Source: Planctomycetota bacterium
Lineage (GTDB): Bacteria; Planctomycetota; Planctomycetia; Pirellulales; Lacipirellulaceae
Reading direction: 5' to 3'
NCBI GenBank assembly: GCA_013151315.1
Contig: JAADIN010000110.1
Location: 1 to 8,902, forward strand
DNA: 8,902 nt
Under the pieces are notes generated by a model. It was not told the DNA's origin, did no database searches, and saw only the letters and a list, made by a program, of their open reading frames with translations. A program made the position numbers and the translations under genes. Below, one piece after another: positions 1 to 6,234 of the stretch (positions within the stretch are counted from its first letter, which is position 1; each line of letters opens with the position of its first letter).

Positions 1-73
1 GGATTCTCGTCGGCGACCGTTGCGGGCGCTGCCCGACTAGCCGCCATTGCTGATCGATAACGCGAAGAGATGT

Positions 74-1876
74 ATGAAGCCACTCCTCGCGACCCGTGAA
101 ATTCGTTGCTCAAGTCCTCGCGATGCTCTGTGGGGGGCCCTGGCCGACACGGCTCAACTCAACCGTGCGGTTGGCAATAACGCGCTGGTGAGCGAGCCGA
201 TCGAAGGCGACTCGGCGGGTCGTTATCTCGTCGAGACGCGGCTCTACGGAATCCGAATGGTTTACGAGGAAGAGCCATTTCAGTGGAATCGGCCTGAGCG
301 GCTCTCGATTACGCGGAAGTTTCATAACGGCCCGGCTCACGACTACACCTACGAACATCACCTTACGGAACTGGCGGATGGCGAAACGCTGGTTTCTTTG
401 AGCATCCGAATCGCTCCGCGCCACGCATTTCTTTGGCCGTTCCTTTGGGTTAATACGCGGGGAATCGCCAATCGGCTGGCTCAGCAGGTCAGGCGGATTG
501 ATGCCAACCTTCAGCGTAAAGATAGCCCTTATCACCCTGAAAAAAAGCCTGCCCTCGATACGCTTGCGCATGCTCGCACCAAGGCTGCGTTGCTCGCCGA
601 GCTCAAGCCTAGTGACGCCGACGTTGGAGAGCAACTTGCTCGTTTTGTTGCCAGTTTTCCTGATGAAAAAGTGAGCCGCATTCGGCCATTCGAGTTGGCG
701 GGCGACTGGGAGGTGCCGCGTCGGACGATGGTCTCGGTTTGTCTGCAGGCGGTGCTGGCCGGCATGTTGGATCTCCAATGGGAGGTCATCTGTCCCAGTT
801 GCCGGACGGTTGCCGTTCAGCTCAGCACGCTGTCGGAGTTAAAAAGCCAATCGCATTGCCACCTTTGCGATATCACGATCGATGTCGATCTCGACCGAGC
901 GGTCGAGGCGACCTTTCGTCCGAGTCGTGCCGTTCGTAAGCTCGACGAGGGGCCTTATTGCATTGGTGGGCCGTTTCGAACGCCGCATGTGGTCGCGCAA
1001 ACCAAACTTTCTGCTGGGGGAAATGCCCAACTGGCAGTTCCCGAATCGCCCGGCCGCTATCGACTGTTCGTGCGTGGTGGCTCGTCGGCTAGCATCGAGG
1101 TTTCTCGCGAAGGTAAAAGGGTCGTGGAACTTGAGGCCGGCGAGGCCCTCCAGCCAGCGGAGGTCTGCATCGCTCCCCAAGGCTCGTTGGTCGTCCACGA
1201 TCGACTTGGTCAAGAACGGCACGTCAAGTTGGAGCATCTTGAATGGGCCAGTCTTGCCACGACGGCTCACTACGTCAGTACGGTTCATGCTTTTCGCCGG
1301 ATGTTTTCGGCCGACGTTTTGCAGCCAGGGTTGCAAGTGAAAGTGACACGCGCGGCGCTTGTCTTCACCGACCTGACCGGCAGCGCTGCGATGTACACCC
1401 GCCTGGGCGACGCATCGGCTTACCGCTTTGTGCAGGAGCATTTTGCCTCGCTCGAAAAAGTCATTGAAAACCACGACGGATCGATTGTCAAAACAATTGG
1501 CGACGCGATCATGGCGGTTTTTGCTGAGGAGCAGGCCGCCGTGAAAGCGACGATTGCGATGCAACAAGCTTTTGGTGAGTTTATCCGTGAGCGTGTGGAC
1601 GCTGGCGACGTGGAGCTTTGCGTCGGTATGTTTGCCGGGCCCTGTTATTTGGTCAACGCGAACAAGATTCTCGATTACTTTGGGCAAACGGTAAATATTG
1701 CCAATCGGTTGCAGTGCCAGTCGGAAGGCGGGCAGATCGTTCTCCCTTCGGCGATTGCCGAATGTGCTCAGAAGCACGGTTGGTTGGAGGGAGCACGAGT
1801 GATCGAACATTTTCCGGCGCATCTCAAGGGGCTCAGCGAACCGTTCCCGGCGGCACGGTTGGTTGTCGAGAGTTAA
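74..1876 (+). CDS. Class III adenylate cyclase with SRPBCC-like N-terminus and zinc-ribbon DUF5939-like region
   Basis: Predicted to make cAMP from ATP in the cytoplasm. From the ATG at 74 the protein has 600 residues. Residues about 5-145 resemble an SRPBCC/polyketide-cyclase helix-grip domain. Residues about 165-420 match my memory of DUF5939, with a Cys4 zinc site CPSC (C240, C243) and CHLC (C262, C265), then FRPS and YCIGGPFRTPH. Residues about 426-560 are the cyclase homology domain. Its catalytic set is complete: metal aspartates D433 (FTDLTGS) and D477 (KTIGDAIMAVF), ATP-specifying K473 and D534 (LDYFG), and transition-state N541 and R545 (VNIANRL). The K/D pair argues for adenylate rather than guanylate cyclase. 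One domain per chain implies a homodimer. An in-frame TTG at 47 would add nine residues, but the ATG at 74 has a GAAGAGA purine stretch just upstream and fits the domain start better. No membrane segment is seen, so regulation probably comes through the N-terminal domains. The cyclase assignment is firm; the ligand is unknown. Confidence 0.93.
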   Translation: MKPLLATREIRCSSPRDALWGALADTAQLNRAVGNNALVSEPIEGDSAGRYLVETRLYGIRMVYEEEPFQWNRPERLSITRKFHNGPAHDYTYEHHLTELADGETLVSLSIRIAPRHAFLWPFLWVNTRGIANRLAQQVRRIDANLQRKDSPYHPEKKPALDTLAHARTKAALLAELKPSDADVGEQLARFVASFPDEKVSRIRPFELAGDWEVPRRTMVSVCLQAVLAGMLDLQWEVICPSCRTVAVQLSTLSELKSQSHCHLCDITIDVDLDRAVEATFRPSRAVRKLDEGPYCIGGPFRTPHVVAQTKLSAGGNAQLAVPESPGRYRLFVRGGSSASIEVSREGKRVVELEAGEALQPAEVCIAPQGSLVVHDRLGQERHVKLEHLEWASLATTAHYVSTVHAFRRMFSADVLQPGLQVKVTRAALVFTDLTGSAAMYTRLGDASAYRFVQEHFASLEKVIENHDGSIVKTIGDAIMAVFAEEQAAVKATIAMQQAFGEFIRERVDAGDVELCVGMFAGPCYLVNANKILDYFGQTVNIANRLQCQSEGGQIVLPSAIAECAQKHGWLEGARVIEHFPAHLKGLSEPFPAARLVVES

Positions 1877-1972
1877 GCGGTGACAAGTCCAATAAGAACC
1901 GGGGGTAATTAAGCAGGGAGAGTTTCGCCCTCGATTTTCAGCACGTTGCAATACGGTCTCGAACACTGCACA

Positions 1973-3076
1973 ATGGTCCTTCTCCGCGTCCGCCGGCTGT
2001 TCCCTCGTTTCCCCGAAGATGCTGTGCCCCACCGTCTTACCGTTGTCGTTTCGCAGAGCCGTAGCCAGAATCCCAAAAAGCGGGACTTGGAAGAGCAGGT
2101 TGTAGCCGGTCTCTTGGGCGAGCGCGGGATCGACGTCACGGTCGTGCCCCATCTCTACGATCTGAAACCCGACGGTTCAGGGCTGCTCTGCCTGTCGGGC
2201 ATCACGGACGATCTGTTGGTTTGTAGCTGGCTCTATCCGCGGGCGGCTCGTTGGATTCTTGATCGCAATCAGATTCGTGGACAAGAAGGCACGACGCTGC
2301 TGAAGTCGCAAGGCGAAAGCGACGACGAAGACGAAGCAGATGTTAACGAAGAGAATGATGACAAGCTCCGGGTGATCGACCAACTCAAGCTGCCTTCTCG
2401 TCGAGTCTACTGCCTCGATCTACGAGCTTACAACGAGTCGTCGGTCTATCTCGACGAAATAAAACGTATCGCTGGCGAGCTTGCCACGCCGACAGTCGAA
2501 CTCAATGGCTGGATCAACGGCAATCCCAAGCCGGAACAACTTGAGCGCTATCTCGCTTCCCCAGCTCCCAGTCCCCCGTCCCCGACAATTATCGACGAAG
2601 ACGCCGCCCGACGTTGGTACCCGGTAATCGATCTGAGCCGCTGCACGAATTGCCTGGAGTGCATCGATTTCTGTCTGTTCGGCGTCTACGGAATCGACGC
2701 CGCCGAGACGATCCTCGTCGAGCAGCCCGATAATTGCCGCCAAGGTTGTCCTGCGTGTAGCCGAGTTTGCCCAGAGAACGCAATTATTTTCCCCCAGCAC
2801 AAGACGCCGACGATCGCCGGCAGCGCTGATGTGGCCGGTACGCTCAAGATCGATCTCTCCCAACTTTTCGGTGCCCCCGATCCTGGGGCCCCAGGTGCCG
2901 AAAAGGCAGCGGAAGTCGCGGCTCGCGAACGCGATGAGCAGCTCCTGCTGGCCGGCCGAGAGACGGTTGGCACGGAGGTGGGCATGCCCAAGCGACACGC
3001 GACAGAGCCAGCCTCTGGCGAGCCCAAGGACAAGCTAGACGAACTGATGGATTCACTCGACGAGTTTGATTTCTAG
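1973..3076 (+). CDS. 4Fe-4S ferredoxin-domain protein with a unique N-terminal domain
   Basis: Probable cytoplasmic iron-sulfur electron-transfer or redox scaffold protein; the partner is unknown. From the ATG at 1973 it has 367 residues. Residues about 20-190 form an alpha/beta-looking domain (LTVVVSQSRS, LLVCSWLYPRAARW, VYCLDLRAY) that I do not recognise. It is interrupted by an acidic low-complexity stretch at about 113-131. Residues 218-270 form a two-cluster ferredoxin module: CTNCLECIDFC (C224, C227, C230, C234) and CRQGCPACSRVCP (C255, C259, C262, C266). All eight ligands are present, but the second motif begins C-x3-C instead of the usual C-x2-C. The tail is Ala/Glu-rich and ends in a strongly acidic peptide, KLDELMDSLDEFDF. 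Possible starts are TTG 1946, ATG 1973 and GTG 2024; none has a convincing Shine-Dalgarno sequence, and residues 1-17 may not be translated. It lies 96 nt after the cyclase gene and could be cotranscribed. The Fe-S assignment is strong; the function is open. Confidence 0.88.
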   Translation: MVLLRVRRLFPRFPEDAVPHRLTVVVSQSRSQNPKKRDLEEQVVAGLLGERGIDVTVVPHLYDLKPDGSGLLCLSGITDDLLVCSWLYPRAARWILDRNQIRGQEGTTLLKSQGESDDEDEADVNEENDDKLRVIDQLKLPSRRVYCLDLRAYNESSVYLDEIKRIAGELATPTVELNGWINGNPKPEQLERYLASPAPSPPSPTIIDEDAARRWYPVIDLSRCTNCLECIDFCLFGVYGIDAAETILVEQPDNCRQGCPACSRVCPENAIIFPQHKTPTIAGSADVAGTLKIDLSQLFGAPDPGAPGAEKAAEVAARERDEQLLLAGRETVGTEVGMPKRHATEPASGEPKDKLDELMDSLDEFDF

Positions 3077-3150
3077 ACCGATTAGGTGATCGTTAACGAC
3101 GCTGGTTTTCTCAATTTTTTAGAGCACTAGGCGACACCCCTTCAGCTTTC

Positions 3151-3156
3151 TATGAT
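3151..3156 (+). promoter_or_regulatory. Possible -10 box for the Na/Pi transporter gene
   Basis: TATGAT differs from the TATAAT consensus at one base. It would start a transcript near 3163, giving a leader of about 60 nt that contains the tandem hairpins at 3176-3220. No good -35 box is visible 16-18 nt upstream. A second AT-rich candidate, TATATA at 3195-3200, lies inside the hairpin region. The call rests on position and one hexamer only. Confidence 0.35.
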
Positions 3157-3175
3157 GTCCGGTAAATTGATGTTC

Positions 3176-3220
3176 CCCACCAGAACGGTGGGCCTATATA
3201 GCCTCACCGTCTCGGTGGAG
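3176..3220 (+). promoter_or_regulatory. Structured leader with two hairpins and an alternative fold, overlapping the ribosome binding site
   Basis: Hairpin 1 is CCCACC (3176-3181), loop AGAAC, GGTGGG (3187-3192), a perfect 6-bp stem. Hairpin 2 is CACCG (3205-3209), loop TCT, CGGTG (3213-3217), and it buries the likely Shine-Dalgarno GGTGGAG (3214-3220). GGTGGG of hairpin 1 can instead pair with CTCACC-type bases at 3203-3208 (six pairs including one G-U), leaving the Shine-Dalgarno free. The two arrangements exclude each other, as in a translational switch. No ligand family is recognised. If translation really began at 3152 the region would be coding and the palindromes incidental. Confidence 0.4.
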
Positions 3221-3223
3221 CGA

Positions 3224-5359
3224 ATGAAGGAACCGACAAAGGCACCAACGATGCAAACCATTCCAACTCTCTCTTCCTATCGATCCGTTGCAGCAGGGCT
3301 TGCCTTGTGCTCCGGCCTGATGTTGGGTTTTCTGCCGGCAACACTTGCCAATGCAGACGATCAGGTTGCCGACAATGGTGGAAGGAATGGGGGCCGTACA
3401 AGCGAAAAGCTGATTCCCGACCTAAAATCATTGGCTGGGGCTCCTGCGACTACCCTCAACCTGGCGGAGCTATTTGCAGGCACCGCGGTGGATACGGGCG
3501 AGCCGTTGGTACATTCGGTTGAACATAACACCAAGAAAAAAGTTGCTGACGCTTCCATAGAAAATGGACAACTCACGATCGAATGGGGCAAGGTCGGCAA
3601 AACGGAAATCACCGTGCGGGCCATGAATTCCGTGACAAATAAGTTGGTCGACGTTCGCTTCAACGCCAAGGTATGGCACCCCGATTACTGGATGCTGGCG
3701 ATGACCGTCATCGGCGGGTTGGGTATTTTTCTTCTCGGCATGAAAAATATGTCGGAAGGTTTGCAGGCCATCGCCGGGGGCGGGTTGCGACGAATGATTA
3801 GTGCCGTGACCGACAATCGCTTGATGGCCGTCGGCGTGGGCACGCTGGTCACCACGCTCGTGCAGTCGAGTTCGATTACCACGGTCATGGTCGTCGGTTT
3901 CGTTAACAGCGGGTTCATGAATCTTCCTCAGGCGATCGGCGTCATTATGGGCGCGAATATCGGCACCACGATCACCGGCTGGATTCTGGCGTTGAAGATC
4001 GGCAAATACGGCCTGCCCCTCCTCGGAATCGGTGCCTTCAGCTACCTGTTTATCCGCAACGATCGCGTTCGCTACACCGCACTGGCCATCATGGGTCTCG
4101 GCATGGTCTTCTTTGGTCTGGAACTCATGAAAGACGGCTTTTCGATGGTCAAAGAGTTGCCAGCATTCGAGGCTTGGTTCGCCCGTTTCGAGGCGACCAC
4201 CTATCTCGGAGTCCTCAAGTGCGCGGCGGTCGGCTGCGTACTCACGTTCATTGTCCAGTCGTCGTCTGCCACGTTGGGTATCACGATCAGCCTGGCAGCC
4301 ATTGGCGTAATCCCCTTTGAAACCGCCGCCGCGCTGGTTCTCGGCGAAAACGTGGGCACCACGATCACCGCTTGGCTGGCTTCTTTTGGCGCGACGACCA
4401 ACGCTCGTCGAGCTGCTTATTTCCACGTGATTTTTAATATCCTGGGAGTCTTCTGGGTGACCGCCATATTCAGCTCTTTTATTCCCGCAGTCAATCAAAT
4501 GCTGAACTTTGCGTTCATTCAACGGATGGCCGGTGTTGATGCCGCGGCTGGCCAAGCGGTGAGCGTCACGGTAAAAATTGCTGCCGTGCATACGACCTTC
4601 AATGTGATCAATACGCTGCTCTTCTTTCCGCTTGCTGGCACGCTTGGCAGGTTACTCGAACGTTTCGTTCCTCAAAAAGATCACAAAGAAAAACCGCATC
4701 TCACGAGCCTGGACATTCGCATGCTCGAGACGCCCGTCATTGCGATCGAGCAGTCTCGCGTCGAAATCTTACGAATGGCCGAAGGCTGTAATAAAATGAT
4801 GGACTGGCTCGAGGAGCTCGCCGCTCAGGAGGAGCCGGATCAGAAGCAAGTTCAAAAATTGTTTCATCGCGAGGAAGTTCTCGACACGATCCAAGACGAG
4901 ATCGTCGTCTTCCTTTCCGATATGCTCGCTGCCAACCTGCCACACGAGGTCATCGACGAAGGTCGCCGCCAGCTCCGTATGGCCGACGAGTACGAATCGA
5001 TTAGCGATTACATTACCACGATACTCAAGTTTCATCTCAAACTACAAAACCAAGGGCATCGTTTTTCGCCTGGAATGCAAGAGCAACTTTCGGAACTCCA
5101 CACGATGGCAAAACAATTCCTGGACTTGGTCATCGAAGGTTACCGCCAACGAGAGTCGGAAGTCATTACCAAGGCAAATACGATCAGCTCCGAGATTAAT
5201 CACCGCGTCCGAACGCTACGGGAAGACCATCTCCGCCGACTGACCGAGAAAAAAGTAGAGCCTCACGTCAACGTCGCATTTACCTCCACGCTGAATTCTT
5301 ATCGCCGGGTGAGCGATCACACGCTGAATGTTGCCGAGTCGTTGGCGGGTGTGAAATAG
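3224..5359 (+). CDS. Na+/phosphate cotransporter (NptA/PNaS family) with exported N-terminal domain and PhoU-like C-terminus
   Basis: Predicted inner-membrane sodium-coupled phosphate transporter. From the ATG at 3224 it has 711 residues. A signal peptide covers about 1-44 (hydrophobic AAGLALCSGLMLGFLPATLA, likely cut after ANA). Residues about 70-150 look like a small beta-rich, Ig/cadherin-like periplasmic domain. The transport core, about 155-480, has the two inverted repeats of the family, each with QSSS (214-217 and 345-348) followed by GANIGTT (243-249) and GENVGTT (374-380). Residues about 510-705 are helical and PhoU-like, probably cytoplasmic and regulatory. The track-length reading from ATG 3152 would place 24 extra residues before an otherwise ordinary signal peptide. 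ATG 3224 follows GGTGGAG and is preferred; ATG 3251 is also possible. The N-terminal exported domain is an addition to the usual transporter plan. The family call is secure; whether it imports or exports phosphate is not visible from sequence. Confidence 0.94.
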   Translation: MKEPTKAPTMQTIPTLSSYRSVAAGLALCSGLMLGFLPATLANADDQVADNGGRNGGRTSEKLIPDLKSLAGAPATTLNLAELFAGTAVDTGEPLVHSVEHNTKKKVADASIENGQLTIEWGKVGKTEITVRAMNSVTNKLVDVRFNAKVWHPDYWMLAMTVIGGLGIFLLGMKNMSEGLQAIAGGGLRRMISAVTDNRLMAVGVGTLVTTLVQSSSITTVMVVGFVNSGFMNLPQAIGVIMGANIGTTITGWILALKIGKYGLPLLGIGAFSYLFIRNDRVRYTALAIMGLGMVFFGLELMKDGFSMVKELPAFEAWFARFEATTYLGVLKCAAVGCVLTFIVQSSSATLGITISLAAIGVIPFETAAALVLGENVGTTITAWLASFGATTNARRAAYFHVIFNILGVFWVTAIFSSFIPAVNQMLNFAFIQRMAGVDAAAGQAVSVTVKIAAVHTTFNVINTLLFFPLAGTLGRLLERFVPQKDHKEKPHLTSLDIRMLETPVIAIEQSRVEILRMAEGCNKMMDWLEELAAQEEPDQKQVQKLFHREEVLDTIQDEIVVFLSDMLAANLPHEVIDEGRRQLRMADEYESISDYITTILKFHLKLQNQGHRFSPGMQEQLSELHTMAKQFLDLVIEGYRQRESEVITKANTISSEINHRVRTLREDHLRRLTEKKVEPHVNVAFTSTLNSYRRVSDHTLNVAESLAGVK

Positions 5360-5379
5360 CTGTAGCGGCTGTCTTCTCG

Positions 5380-5420
5380 CGTGCCACTCTCTCACCAGCG
5401 GCACGACGACGGCGGTCGTC
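5380..5420 (+). terminator. Stem-loops downstream of the transporter gene, possible terminator
   Basis: CGTGCC (5380-5385) can pair with GGCACG (5400-5405). Immediately after, GACGAC (5405-5410) and GTCGTC (5415-5420) form a perfect 6-bp stem around a GGCG loop. They begin 20 nt after the transporter stop codon. No U-run follows, so this is a weak candidate for an intrinsic terminator or for 3'-end protection. Confidence 0.3.
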
Positions 5421-5474
5421 AAAGCGAAAAGCTGGAAAAGTCGCGAGTTCTGCCAAGGTGTTTTCACGACAAAA

Positions 5475-5492
5475 GGACACTATCTGGTGTCC
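5475..5492. repeat. Short inverted repeat GGACAC/GTGTCC
   Basis: GGACAC (5475-5480) and GTGTCC (5487-5492) form a 6-bp palindrome around a 6-nt loop, preceded by AAAA. It resembles short REP-like palindromes often scattered in planctomycete intergenic DNA, but that resemblance is from memory. The rest of 5360-5605 holds nothing else I can name. Confidence 0.3.
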
Positions 5493-5656
5493 GGCCGTTA
5501 AAGCTCTCCCTTCCTTGGTAGGGTTTCTGCCTTTTGCATGGGGTGGGTTTTGGCACGAAAACGGGATCACGCGTTGAGCGGACAAAAGGAGATGAGGGTT
5601 GAGGGGCAGGACGATTGCAAAGTCATGCGAGTACGTCTTCAAGTCTAAAGATTGGG

Positions 5657-5708
5657 TTATTAATGTGAGCCGCAACGCGCTGATTATTAATGTGAGCCGC
5701 AACGCGCT
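5657..5708 (+). repeat. Two perfect 25-bp direct repeats, period 27
   Basis: Copies at 5657-5681 and 5684-5708 are identical, separated by GA. Each begins TTATTAATGTGAG and ends CGCAACGCGCT. The second continues into AGCGTC, creating a small ACGC-GCTA-GCGT hairpin. A degenerate inverted copy lies at 5934-5969. With only two units this is not a CRISPR array. Confidence 0.75.
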
Positions 5709-5778
5709 AGCGTCGGGTAGCAGAGGCAAAGCGTTCCCCAGCTGCTGCAGGAGGATTGCAAAGTCGATTTTTTGAACC

Positions 5779-5814
5779 GCCAAGGACGCCAAGGACGCCA
5801 AGAGCGCCAAGGGA
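5779..5814 (+). repeat. Four-unit 9-nt repeat GCCAAGGAC
   Basis: Units are GCCAAGGAC, GCCAAGGAC, GCCAAGAGC and GCCAAGGGA. CGCCAAGAGCGCCAAGG at 5796-5812 is matched perfectly in inverse orientation at 5891-5907, so it forms the inner stem of the surrounding element, with a 78-nt loop. This GCCAAGGACGCCAAG phrase is, to my knowledge, common in intergenic DNA of planctomycetes and some other bacteria. Confidence 0.7.
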
Positions 5815-5815
5815 C

Positions 5816-5844
5816 AGAAGAGAGGAAGAGAGGAAGAGAGAGAT
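5816..5844 (+). repeat. Polypurine tract (GAGAGGAA-like)
   Basis: Twenty-nine consecutive purines made of GA-rich units such as GAGAGGAA. It sits in the loop of the inner stem of the MITE-like element. It is a simple-sequence tract likely to vary in length; no function is evident. Confidence 0.6.
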
Positions 5845-5995
5845 AGGTACCAAAATAGTCATATTTCTCGATTTCCCTTCCATTTTATTTCCTTGGCGCT
5901 CTTGGCGGTTTTATGACTTTGCAGTTCGCCTGCCAGATGCTGGCCCGCGGCTAGCGCCGTGCGACTCACACTTTGCAATCGTCCTGGGTTGAGGG

Positions 5996-6165
5996 CCTGG
6001 GCAGAGGGCTTTTTTCGGTTGTCAAAGAACTTCTGCATCGAAGTGCGGTTTTGATTGTTGCATGAGAAGGTGTTGAAAGCGAGCATTTTTTTTGACCACC
6101 TGTGAAGCGCAGGGATCCATAAGAAGCGTTGAAGTGAGGCACCTACTAGTTCCGGCAAACCACGC
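5996..6165. other. Intergenic stretch without a recognisable gene
   Basis: Between the mobile element and the promoter at 6166 I see only T-runs (6010-6015 and 6086-6093) and a weak ACTTC/GAAGT hairpin near 6030-6045. The first T-run follows a poor GC-rich stem and could be a leftover terminator. Open frames here are short and partly repeat-derived. I recognise no RNA gene. Confidence 0.4.
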
Positions 6166-6171
6166 TACAAT
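6166..6171 (+). promoter_or_regulatory. Probable -10 box of the zinc-ribbon/greA unit
   Basis: TACAAT, in the context GCTACAATGG, is a good sigma-70 type -10 hexamer. It lies 63 nt before the ATG at 6235, giving a plausible leader of about 55 nt. A -35 box 17 nt upstream is poor (CTACTA). Confidence 0.45.
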
Positions 6172-6222
6172 GGGAGGGGACGCTCACGCGGTTGTACGCG
6201 GATCTTGGTGGAATTTCAATTC

Positions 6223-6227
6223 GGAGG
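6223..6227 (+). promoter_or_regulatory. Ribosome binding site fixing the zinc-ribbon gene start
   Basis: GGAGG sits 7 nt before the ATG at 6235. It decides for that ATG over the in-frame TTG at 6205, which has no such site. greA downstream uses a similar GAGG plus T-rich spacer (7001-7009). Confidence 0.7.
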
Positions 6228-6234
6228 CGTTTTT

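Larger units (their letters stand above)
5606..5986. mobile_element. MITE-like non-autonomous element with nested inverted repeats and target duplication
   Basis: The ends are a perfect 17-bp inverted repeat, CAGGACGATTGCAAAGT at 5607-5623 and its complement at 5970-5986. The identical 10-mer GGGTTGAGGG lies at 5596-5605 and at 5986-5995 in direct orientation. This is what a 9-bp target-site duplication plus one shared G would give. Inside, blocks are arranged as a mirror: A B B A C - centre - C' A' B' A'. A is the 18-mer ending TGCAAAGTC, B is a GTGAGCCGCAACGCGCTAGC-type block (5657-5726 and, inverted, 5934-5969), and C is a CGCCAAGAGCGCCAAGG block (5796-5812, inverted at 5891-5907). It encodes no transposase: the open frames across it read as repeat-derived Arg/Pro/Thr-rich peptide. 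It would need a transposase acting in trans. The alternative is a pile-up of unrelated intergenic repeats, which would not explain the flanking direct repeat. Confidence 0.62.

Noticed and set aside
1..60. Possible tail of an upstream gene ending at the TAA at 58-60 in frame 1
   Set aside because: All three plus frames are open over such a short stretch until stops at 40, 53 and 60; nothing recognisable identifies the right one.
110..778. 222-residue open frame on the minus strand
   Set aside because: Antisense to the SRPBCC and DUF5939 regions of the cyclase; no recognisable domain or start signal.
839..2152. 437-residue open frame on the minus strand
   Set aside because: It lies opposite the cyclase and ferredoxin genes, whose domains and catalytic motifs are unmistakable. 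Its translation shows no domain and is an antisense shadow.
3470..4591. 373-residue open frame on the minus strand
   Set aside because: Antisense to the transporter core; the translation is rich in His, Asp, Gly and Arg without any motif, as expected opposite membrane-protein codons.
5657..5708. CRISPR array
   Set aside because: Only two repeat units with a 2-nt spacer and no cas genes nearby.
5756..5992. 78-residue open frame with PRTPRTPRAPR and a RSWRF segment
   Set aside because: The peptide is simply the translation of the GCCAAGGAC repeats, the purine tract and the inverted arm of the mobile element.
5859..6158. 99-residue open frame on the minus strand
   Set aside because: Its C-terminal part is translated from the inverted repeat arm and the rest has no similarity I recognise and no good ribosome binding site.
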